From DATJMJ01 sp035503975 (lineage in GTDB: Bacteria > Actinomycetota > Acidimicrobiia > Acidimicrobiales > Palsa-688), in the NCBI GenBank assembly GCA_035503975.1, contig DATJST010000331.1, positions 1 to 15,370 on the forward strand: a DNA stretch of 15,370 nt, in the 5' to 3' direction. The notes under the pieces are model-generated. The model was not told where the DNA came from and did no database searches. It saw nothing but the letters and a program-made list of their open reading frames with translations. The position numbers and the translations under genes are program-made. Every line of letters begins with the position of its first letter. Positions within the stretch are counted from its first letter, which is position 1. This document shows, one piece after another, positions 1 through 5,478 of the stretch.

Positions 1-19
1 ATGCCTGGAGGATCTCACT

Positions 20-104
20 AGGGTCGGTCAGGACGAAGGTGCTCTTTGTTTTTTGGCTCACACCTCAAACTTTGAAGCACCTTCGTCACACTTTGGGTGA
101 CCCT
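20..104. repeat. Long nested inverted repeat (stem-loop)
   Basis: The arms GACGAAGGTGCT (32-43) and AGCACCTTCGTC (76-87) are perfect 12-base reverse complements around a 32-base T-rich loop. An outer 6-base pair, AGGGTC (20-25) and GACCCT (99-104), is nested around them. This could be a terminator for a gene left of the window, an end of a mobile element, or an RNA structure. The T run lies in the loop and not after the stem, so it is not a standard intrinsic terminator. No transposase is visible here. Confidence 0.6.
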
Positions 105-385
105 CTAACTGACCGGCACCCCGCTGGAATCCGATGAGCCGCCTTCATTCGGGTGGCCGGGAAGCGCGCTCTGACCGCTGCGTCCCGCCTCGCTTGGCGC
201 CTCACTTCGGCACCCGCCTAACGCGCGCAAGTACCCATCGCTCGCCTTTGGCTCAGGGAGTCGCGCCAAACAGCGCGCCCGGCACAGAGCACAACAAACA
301 AGGCGGGCGGCAAGCGCTCCCTCAGTGAAAGTGCAACCCAATGTGGCACTCAATTGACCGGGCGGCCCGGCACGCCGCGCCCTAA
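105..385. other. Region with no supported gene
   Basis: No stretch here has convincing coding character. An open frame on the minus strand (392 down to 105) is rich in Ala, Arg, Gly and Ser with five scattered Cys, has no recognisable domain, and looks like a chance frame in GC-rich DNA. No tRNA T-arm was seen. A weak inverted pair, CACTTTGGGT (89-98, +) and CACATTGGGT (336-345, -), matches at 9 of 10 positions and is not enough to call an element. Confidence 0.5.
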
Positions 386-415
386 TTGTCATATGGCAAG
401 CGCGTGAAGTAGTGT
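386..415 (+). promoter_or_regulatory. Candidate promoter of lsr2
   Basis: A -35-like TTGTCA (386-391) is followed after 18 bases by a -10-like TAGTGT (410-415). Transcription would start near 422, leaving an untranslated leader of about 48 bases before the GTG at 470. The hexamers and spacing suit a housekeeping sigma factor. This is inferred from sequence only. Confidence 0.45.
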
Positions 416-469
416 GGGTACTAATGAACCGCGCAGGTGTGCGCGGCTACAGCCGAAAGGGGATTGCTA

Positions 470-859
470 GTGGCTCGTATCACGCAAGTTGTCGTGACTT
501 GCGACCTAGAGGATGGGGAAGTAGGGGCATCGGATTCCATCTCATTCTCGTTCGGTGGTAAGACTTACACGCTGGACTTGTGCAAGAAGCACCTCGACGA
601 GGTCAAAGGGGAGTTTGAGCGCTTGGCCAACTCCGGCCATTCTACGGGCCGTGGCGGGCGGGGCCGTCGGCGCGCGACTCCGGCCGGCCGGGCTTCACGG
701 GCGGCGCGCCCTGCGGCATCGCCGCGCGGCGAGTCACAGGCCGAGATCCGCGAATGGGCAAGAGCCCAGGGATATGCCGTCGGTGACCGGGGACGCATTC
801 CCGCCGACGTTCGCACGGCATATGAATCTGCTCAGGCGAAAGGCGGCCGCCGCCGCTAA
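470..859 (+). CDS. lsr2: Lsr2-family nucleoid-associated protein
   Basis: Lsr2 is the actinobacterial H-NS analogue. It binds AT-rich DNA, bridges it and silences genes, often horizontally acquired ones. This 129-residue product has an N-terminal dimerisation region (about 1-55, with SISFSFGGKTYTLDL), a basic linker rich in Gly and Arg (about 60-87), and a C-terminal DNA-binding domain (about 91-122) with EIREWARAQGY and the minor-groove loop DRGRIP, RGR at 107-109. The GTG at 470 is chosen because AAAGGGGA (456-463) sits 6 bases upstream; a GTG at 437 in the same frame has no such site and would add 11 unlikely residues. The N-terminal domain carries Cys11, Cys38 and His41 (TCDL and DLCKKH), which classical mycobacterial Lsr2 lacks as far as I recall. 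It stands alone, with gaps on both sides, under a likely promoter of its own. Family assignment is firm; target genes cannot be read from here. Confidence 0.93.
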   Translation: MARITQVVVTCDLEDGEVGASDSISFSFGGKTYTLDLCKKHLDEVKGEFERLANSGHSTGRGGRGRRRATPAGRASRAARPAASPRGESQAEIREWARAQGYAVGDRGRIPADVRTAYESAQAKGGRRR

Positions 860-1210
860 ACCTTTAGGAACATTTAAGCTCCGGCAACAGGGCACTGCCG
901 GAAGCGAGCCAGTCCATGGACCGCCGGTTCATGGACCGACTGGCAAGCGGCCTCATCGATGCGTTGAGCCCTGGACCGGCTTGCCGGCTTTTGACCAATT
1001 CGCATGACCGGGCGCTGTTCACCCGGTGGCCCACGGCGATGGCAAGCTGGTTCGCCCGAAAGGTGCGCGGGCCTGGCGTTGCGTTGGCTGAAGCGCGTTC
1101 CATAGCTCGCCGCCCGCCTCGACTGGTGCGCCTCGCGCCACACGCATGACAACGCTAAACAGGGCTGGACTGGAGCCGGTGGGCCCAACCCAATAGGCAC
1201 TTCGCCACCA
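860..1210. other. Intergenic gap between lsr2 and the pnt promoter
   Basis: No gene is supported in this gap. Several overlapping open frames exist on both strands, but none has a ribosome site plus a plausible product. It contains a short hairpin CCGGCA/TGCCGG (881-901) 21 bases after the lsr2 stop, an imperfect longer hairpin (909-943), and a small stem followed by TTTT (976-992). Any of these could end lsr2 transcription; none is a textbook terminator. Confidence 0.5.
909..943. repeat. Imperfect hairpin downstream of lsr2
   Basis: CCAGTC (909-914) pairs with GACTGG (938-943). Inside it, CATGGACC (915-922) pairs with GGTTCATG (926-933) with one G-T wobble, across a 3-base loop. GACC (934-937) is left as a one-sided bulge. 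No T tract follows. Confidence 0.4.
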
Positions 1211-1238
1211 TTGCCCTCTCCTTGGCAAGGTGTAGGGT
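1211..1238 (+). promoter_or_regulatory. Candidate promoter of the pnt operon
   Basis: TTGCCC (1211-1216) and TAGGGT (1233-1238) are separated by 16 bases. The expected start near 1245 leaves a leader of about 19 bases, just enough for the ribosome site GGAGG at 1254-1258. No operator repeat is evident nearby. Confidence 0.45.
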
Positions 1239-1263
1239 CCGCTGTGTTTGGATGGAGGCCAAC

Positions 1264-2394
1264 TTGAAGCTAGCAGTCCCCAAGGAACAAGGGCCCGGTG
1301 AGCAACGGGTCGCGCTCGTGCCTGGCGAGCTGGCCCGCCTGCCCGGGATTGACGTCTTGGTGCAGCGCGGGGCAGGCGAACAGGCGCTGTTCGGCGACGA
1401 CGAGTACGAGGCGGCCGGTGCCACGGTGGTGGCCAGCGCCGAAGAGCTGTACGGCTCGGCGGAGCTTGTCGTGAAGGTGCAGCCGCCAACCGTAGAGGAG
1501 GCCGACCTCCTGGCTGAAGGTGCCTCGGTGCTCAGCCTTCTCGTGCCCACAGCCAACCTGCCGGCGGTGCGGCGGCTGGCCGAACGGAAGGCTACGGCCT
1601 TCAGTTTCGAGCTGGTCCCGAGGATCAGCCGCGCACAGGTGATGGATGCCCTTTCGTCCCAGGCGACGGTGGCGGGTTACCGTGCAGTGCTCATCGCGGC
1701 CAATCGGCTCAGCAAGTTTTTTCCGCTGTTCATGACGGCTGCCGGTACCGTCGCGCCCGCCCGGGTCCTCGTCATGGGCGCCGGGGTGGCCGGGCTCCAA
1801 GCCATTGCCACGGCACGTCGATTAGGTGCCGTCGTCAGTGCCTACGACGTCCGGGTGGCCGCGAAGGAAGAGGTAAAGAGCCTGGGGGCGACGTTCCTCG
1901 AATTGTCCTTGGAGGCTCAAGAGGGCACGGGTGGCTACGCCGGCGCACAGTCCGAGGAGTTCGTCGCGCGCCAGCAGCAACTGATCGGGAGCCATGTGGC
2001 GGCCTCTGACGTGGTGATCACCACCGCTGCCGTCCCGGGCAGGCGGGCCCCGGTGCTCGTAACCGAGCCCATGGTGGCGGCAATGAGGCCGGGCTCCATT
2101 ATCGTCGACCTCGCGGCCGCCACCGGGGGTAATTGCGAGCTGACAAAGGACGGCGAAGAGGTCACCTTCAATGGCGTGCATGTGCTGGCTGCGGGCGAAC
2201 TGGCAGCCACCATGCCCACACACGCCAGCATGCTCTTTGCCCGCAACGTGAGCTCATTTGTAAAGCTGCTGGTCAAGGAAGGCCGCCTCGAGCCGGACTT
2301 CAATGATGAGATTGTCAGCCAGAGCGCCGTGGTGGTCGCTGGTGATGTACGCAACGCGGCCGCGCGCGCTGCCTTGGAGGAGGCTCACACATGA
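1264..2394 (+). CDS. pntA: NAD(P) transhydrogenase subunit alpha, part 1 (domain I, NAD-binding)
   Basis: This is the soluble NAD(H)-binding domain I of proton-translocating transhydrogenase, which passes hydride between NADH and NADP+ while protons cross the membrane. At 376 residues it matches the split alpha-1 subunit of the Rhodospirillum-type three-gene form. The sequence shows the N-terminal MKLAVPKEQ, the RISRAQVMDALSSQ loop whose Arg120, Gln125 and Asp128 correspond to the catalytic Arg-Gln-Asp triad of this family, and a Rossmann motif GAGVAG (172-177) ending in an acidic YDVR as expected for NAD specificity. The TTG at 1264 is preferred because GGAGG (1254-1258) lies 5 bases upstream and the protein then starts exactly like its family. 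ATG 1252 and the 1222 start would overlap or precede that site. The stop overlaps the pntA2 ATG (ATGA), indicating translational coupling. Confidence 0.95.
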   Translation: MKLAVPKEQGPGEQRVALVPGELARLPGIDVLVQRGAGEQALFGDDEYEAAGATVVASAEELYGSAELVVKVQPPTVEEADLLAEGASVLSLLVPTANLPAVRRLAERKATAFSFELVPRISRAQVMDALSSQATVAGYRAVLIAANRLSKFFPLFMTAAGTVAPARVLVMGAGVAGLQAIATARRLGAVVSAYDVRVAAKEEVKSLGATFLELSLEAQEGTGGYAGAQSEEFVARQQQLIGSHVAASDVVITTAAVPGRRAPVLVTEPMVAAMRPGSIIVDLAAATGGNCELTKDGEEVTFNGVHVLAAGELAATMPTHASMLFARNVSSFVKLLVKEGRLEPDFNDEIVSQSAVVVAGDVRNAAARAALEEAHT

Positions 2395-2720
2395 TCACCG
2401 ATGCCATTGATCTCCTCGTGGTGTTCGTACTGGCCGCATTTGTCGGCTTCGAAGTGATCTCCAAAGTGCCGAGCGTCCTGCACACTCCGCTCATGTCGGG
2501 GAGCAACGCGATCCATGGCGTGATCCTGGTGGGAGCCATGGTCATCGCCTCCGATGCTCACGGCGCCCTTCAGATGTCCCTCGCGTTCATCGCCGTCTTC
2601 CTGGCCACCCTCAACATCGTCGGCGGTGTAGTGGTCACAGACCGGATGCTCGACATGTTCAAGGGCCGGCAGTCAAAGCGGCCAGCAGGCGCGCCCGGTG
2701 ACAAGGAGCCGCGGCCGTGA
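2391..2720 (+). CDS. pntA2: NAD(P) transhydrogenase subunit alpha, part 2 (membrane)
   Basis: This 109-residue product is the small membrane subunit that completes domain II together with the N-terminal part of PntB. Three hydrophobic segments are visible at about 4-21, 42-58 and 62-82. The stretch FEVISKVPSVLHTPLMSGSN is the well-conserved region of this subunit between segments one and two. A charged hydrophilic tail (about 90-109) ends it. The ATG overlaps the pntA stop, and a strong ribosome site GGAGGAGG (2376-2383) lies 7 bases upstream inside pntA. Its own stop overlaps the GTG of pntB. Length and order match the three-gene pnt operons of other bacteria. The symbol is sometimes written pntAB. 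Confidence 0.93.
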   Translation: MITDAIDLLVVFVLAAFVGFEVISKVPSVLHTPLMSGSNAIHGVILVGAMVIASDAHGALQMSLAFIAVFLATLNIVGGVVVTDRMLDMFKGRQSKRPAGAPGDKEPRP

Positions 2721-4117
2721 ACGGGGCAATACACATCGGCAATGACGGGATGGCGGCGATTTACCTGGCTTCGGCTGCCTGCTTCGTACTCGCGCTCAAG
2801 GCGCTCAGCTCTCCACGCAATGCCCGCTACGGCAACCTCGTGGGCGTCGCAGGCATGGTGGTTGCCGTCGCACTGACCTTCCTTGTGCAAAGACCGAGCC
2901 ATGACTGGGTCATCGCGGCGGGTATGGTCCTCGGCGCGGCCGTTGCCGTGCCAGCGGCGCGCCTCGTCCCGATGACCGGGATGCCGCAGATGGTGGCCAT
3001 CTTCAACGGTGTGGGCGGCGGGGCGGCGGCCGTGATCTCGCTCACCGAGTACCTGTTCGACCTGAAGTCGGGCGTACCCGCCCAAAAGGGTGTCGAAGTG
3101 CTCTTTGCGCTGGTCGTGGGGTGCTTATCGTTCGCCGGTAGCGCTCTCGCTTTCGCCAAGCTGCAGGAGCTCGTTACAGGACGGCCGATCATGTACCCCG
3201 GTCAGCAGGTCGTCAACGCTCTGATTGGCGTGGCAGTGGTGGTCCTCGGCGTGATTATCGTGGTTTCCCCGCACCTGTGGGCGATCGTGATCTTGACCAT
3301 CGTCGCCCTCGTCCTCGGGGCGGGTGTCGTCCTCCCCGTGGGCGGAGCCGACACTCCGGTGCTCATTTCCTTGCTCAACAGCTTCACCGGTCTCGCGGTG
3401 GCTGCGGACGGTTTCGTCCTCGACAACGTCATCCTCGTTGTCGCCGGAACTTTGGTCGGCGCCTCGGGCGCGCTCTTGACCAAGATGATGAGCGACGCCA
3501 TGGGGCGGTCGCTGCCAAACATCATCCTGGGTGGGTTCGGCGCCGCCCCCGCGGCCGGGGCAGACGCCGGGCCTACCGAGGGCCGCAGTGTGCGCAGCGG
3601 CGATGCGACCGATATCGGGACCTTGCTCGCCTACTCGCGCAAGGTGCTCATCGTCCCCGGCTACGGCTTGGCCGTGGCTCAGGCTCAGCACGTTGCGGTA
3701 GAGCTCGCCCGGGCGCTCGGGGCGCGGGGGGTCGAGGTGGCTTACGCCATCCACCCGGTGGCGGGCCGGATGCCCGGTCACATGAACGTCCTACTGGCGG
3801 AGGCAGACGCCCCCTACGAGGACCTCGAGGAGATGGAGCAGGCCAACGACGAGTTCCCGAGCACCGACGTGGCACTGGTCGTCGGCGCAAACGACGTCGT
3901 GAACCCCGCCGCCCGGGATAACCCCGGGAGCCCGATCTATGGCATGCCCATCTTGAACGTCGACAGCGCGGCCAATGTCGTGTTCTTGAAGCGCAGCATG
4001 CGGCCTGGTTTCTCCGGGGTGGACAACGCGCTCCTGTACGACCCCAAGACCATCCTTCTTTTCGGCGATGCGAAAGAGTCCCTGACCAGACTTTTGGCTG
4101 CGGTGAAGGCAAGCTGA
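2717..4117 (+). CDS. pntB: NAD(P) transhydrogenase subunit beta
   Basis: PntB supplies most of the membrane domain II and the NADP(H)-binding domain III. The 466-residue length is normal. The first 270 residues hold roughly eight to nine hydrophobic segments. A variable Gly/Ala/Asp-rich hinge (about 275-295) then leads to domain III. Domain III shows GYGLAVAQAQ from Gly315, the dinucleotide fold motif, followed by AYAIHPVAGRMPGHMNVLLA, VGANDVVNPAA, and near the C-terminus LKRSM and GVDN, the residues that close over NADP in known structures. The GTG start overlaps the pntA2 stop, and AGGAG about 10 bases upstream can serve it. The product assembles with PntA and PntA2 to make NADPH at the expense of the proton gradient. 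No key motif is missing. Confidence 0.95.
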   Translation: MNGAIHIGNDGMAAIYLASAACFVLALKALSSPRNARYGNLVGVAGMVVAVALTFLVQRPSHDWVIAAGMVLGAAVAVPAARLVPMTGMPQMVAIFNGVGGGAAAVISLTEYLFDLKSGVPAQKGVEVLFALVVGCLSFAGSALAFAKLQELVTGRPIMYPGQQVVNALIGVAVVVLGVIIVVSPHLWAIVILTIVALVLGAGVVLPVGGADTPVLISLLNSFTGLAVAADGFVLDNVILVVAGTLVGASGALLTKMMSDAMGRSLPNIILGGFGAAPAAGADAGPTEGRSVRSGDATDIGTLLAYSRKVLIVPGYGLAVAQAQHVAVELARALGARGVEVAYAIHPVAGRMPGHMNVLLAEADAPYEDLEEMEQANDEFPSTDVALVVGANDVVNPAARDNPGSPIYGMPILNVDSAANVVFLKRSMRPGFSGVDNALLYDPKTILLFGDAKESLTRLLAAVKAS

Positions 4118-4193
4118 TCAGGAGCGCCGGGTGCGCGGCGCAACACCTGCCCGTCGGCCGCTTCGGGGGCGACTGGCAAGACCAAGTGGTTGT

Positions 4194-4244
4194 CGGTCCG
4201 TGCCGTCGAGGCCTTCGGGAGGGTCGGCCTCGGCGGTCGGACCG
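4194..4244. terminator. Strong 19-pair stem-loop after pntB
   Basis: Bases 4194-4213 pair with 4226-4244 around a 12-base loop (4214-4225). There are 19 pairs, with one bulged T (4201) and two G-T wobbles. The inner seven pairs, CGAGGCC (4207-4213) and GGCCTCG (4226-4232), are perfect. It begins 77 bases after the pntB stop. No T tract follows, so it would be a U-less actinobacterial-type terminator or an mRNA-stabilising structure; the role is inferred. Confidence 0.5.
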
Positions 4245-4248
4245 CCAC

Positions 4249-4265
4249 CACGCGCTACGCGCGTG
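4249..4265. repeat. Perfect short palindrome
   Basis: CACGCGC (4249-4255) and GCGCGTG (4259-4265) are perfect complements around TAC. It lies 4 bases after the larger stem-loop. A further perfect palindrome, GGCGGTC-G-GACCGCC (4232-4246), is an alternative fold of the larger stem's right arm. This could be a tandem terminator with the larger stem or an operator for the gene at 4370. Confidence 0.5.
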
Positions 4266-4357
4266 CACAGCGGGGGGATAGGGGTGCGCCGGTGAGCGGA
4301 GGCCCGGCGGACCGTGCCCGGCGGCCCGGCGCGAAGGAGCAGCGTTTCTGTGGCCCT

Positions 4358-4363
4358 TAGAAT
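4358..4363 (+). promoter_or_regulatory. -10 box for a leaderless mRNA
   Basis: TAGAAT ends 6 bases before the GTG at 4370, so transcription would begin at or next to the start codon. No Shine-Dalgarno sequence precedes that GTG, which agrees with leaderless translation. No good -35 box is seen at 16-18 bases. Confidence 0.5.
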
Positions 4364-4369
4364 GGCCGG

Positions 4370-4864
4370 GTGCGCAAACGCTGGCTATCGCGGCGGGCTT
4401 TCGTGCTGCACCTTTTGCTGGTGACCATCGCCCCCGGCTGCCTTGTCGCGGGGTGGTGGCAGGTGAACCGCGCTCTCAGCGGCAATATCCTGAGTTACTT
4501 CTACTCGGTCGAGTGGCCTGTGTTCTCCGTCTTGGCGGTCCTCGCGTGGTGGCAGCTGGTCCACGACGAGCCCGTCCCCGGTGAGTACGTGAAGCCCCAA
4601 AAGGAGAAGCGTTCGTTCTGGCACCGCGACGACGAGGTCCCCACCCGCCCCCTAGCCTGGGACCCCGCTCTGGAAACGCCCGAGCTCGTGGCATACAACC
4701 AGTACCTGCGCCAGCTGTCCACGGGCAACGCCCGCAAGAACTGGCGCAACCCTCGCGGCCTGCCTTTTGATGACGCGGGCGAAGACGTCGCCGGGGCCGG
4801 CGCCAGGCCCGGTGAGAGCACCCTCCCCACCCCCGCCCATCCCGGCGCGGCCGCGGCGACGTGA
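4370..4864 (+). CDS. Conserved actinobacterial-type membrane protein with WWQxxR motif
   Basis: The 164-residue product has two hydrophobic segments, about 10-28 and 45-62, and a hydrophilic remainder that ends in a Pro/Gly/Ala-rich tail. Segment one runs into GWWQVNRALSGN and then YFYSVEWPVFSVLA. As far as I recall, this WWQ-x-x-R-A-x-SGN plus EWP pattern recurs in small membrane proteins of actinobacteria of unassigned function. The WQxxR after a first membrane helix also recalls the N-terminus of SURF1 oxidase-assembly factors. That resemblance is short, but CtaG lies 3 kb downstream on the same strand. The GTG start rests on the TAGAAT box 6 bases upstream and on the basic MRKRWLSRR leader. 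The stop overlaps the next gene's GTG by 4 bases, so the two are probably co-translated. Function unknown. Confidence 0.85.
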   Translation: MRKRWLSRRAFVLHLLLVTIAPGCLVAGWWQVNRALSGNILSYFYSVEWPVFSVLAVLAWWQLVHDEPVPGEYVKPQKEKRSFWHRDDEVPTRPLAWDPALETPELVAYNQYLRQLSTGNARKNWRNPRGLPFDDAGEDVAGAGARPGESTLPTPAHPGAAAAT

Positions 4865-5445
4865 CCCCTGACGGCCCCGGTCCAAGAGGCATGGGCGGCG
4901 ACCCCGCCGGTGGTGCCTGGTACGCCCCAATGCAGGGCACTGAGGGCTCTCTCTTGCGCTACCGCGTTCTGGCTCTGGCTGTGGGCACCGGGCTGGCCGT
5001 TCTCTGTTTTGTCGGTGTCCCGCTCCAGCTGATCGGTCATTTCAAGCTGTTCGGGCACAACAGCATCCCATGGGACATCGTGGTCGAGATCGTCGGCCCC
5101 GTCCATGGCATCTTGTACATCATCTACCTGCTCTCCTGCCTGGACCTGGCCGCTCGGGCCCGTTTTCGTACGTTCCAGCTGGTCGGCATGCTCTGTTCAG
5201 GGCTGCTGCCCGGGTTGGCTTTCTACATGGAGCACAAGGTGACCGAGCGGGTGCGCGAGCAGTTGGCCCTCGGCCCGGCGGCACCGCCTGGCCCGGCGGC
5301 GAGCTTTTGGGCGGTGATAACTCGGCGCCCGGGTACGTTTGCGGCCCGGCTCCCGGTCGAGGAGCACGCCGATGGCGGTCATCGAGAGCAGGTCGGGCAC
5401 CGCGGGCAAGTAGGCTCCGATGCCGCCGCCGAGGTCGACAGCTAG
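4861..5445 (+). CDS. DUF3817-type integral membrane protein
   Basis: About 90 residues in the middle match the DUF3817 pattern: a first membrane segment (about 33-55), then GPVHGILYIIYLLSCLDLAA with the typical GxxHGxLYxxY signature, and a last membrane segment ending at YMEHKV. The role of this family is not established; it is common in actinobacteria. The product is 194 residues, longer than the domain. About 65 residues after TERVREQL are Pro/Ala-rich and then polar, and look disordered. The GTG at 4861 is chosen for its GTGA overlap with the preceding gene. ATG codons at 4891 and 4930 are alternatives, and 4930 would leave a short lead into the first membrane segment. Its partner is the WWQxxR membrane protein. 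Confidence 0.85.
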   Translation: MTPDGPGPRGMGGDPAGGAWYAPMQGTEGSLLRYRVLALAVGTGLAVLCFVGVPLQLIGHFKLFGHNSIPWDIVVEIVGPVHGILYIIYLLSCLDLAARARFRTFQLVGMLCSGLLPGLAFYMEHKVTERVREQLALGPAAPPGPAASFWAVITRRPGTFAARLPVEEHADGGHREQVGHRGQVGSDAAAEVDS

Positions 5446-5466
5446 TCCCCCGGCCCCGGCTCTAAC

Positions 5467-5472
5467 TAACCT
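5467..5472 (+). promoter_or_regulatory. -10 box for a leaderless mRNA
   Basis: TAACCT ends 6 bases before the ATG at 5479, the same spacing as at 4370 and 15227. There is no Shine-Dalgarno sequence in the 20 bases upstream of the ATG. An overlapping TAACTA (5463-5468) is an alternative hexamer. No -35 match is seen. Confidence 0.45.
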
Positions 5473-5478
5473 GGCGGC

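Noticed and set aside
89..345. Possible small mobile element bounded by CACTTTGGGT and inverted CACATTGGGT
   Set aside because: Only 9 of 10 bases match, no target-site duplication seen, and no second copy in the window.
105..392. Minus-strand open frame of 95 residues upstream of lsr2
   Set aside because: Ala/Arg/Gly/Ser-rich with scattered Cys, no domain and no ribosome site seen; typical chance frame in GC-rich DNA.
437..469. Longer lsr2 start at GTG 437
   Set aside because: The AAAGGGGA ribosome site lies downstream of it, 6 bases before GTG 470, and family members start near MARI/MAKK.
976..992. Intrinsic terminator with TTTT after lsr2
   Set aside because: The stem is only four to five pairs with a minimal loop and the T run is short; too weak to call as a terminator.
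1222..1263. Longer pntA starts at 1222 and 1252
   Set aside because: 1222 lies upstream of the candidate -10 box and 1252 overlaps the ribosome site; TTG 1264 gives the family N-terminus MKLAVPKE.
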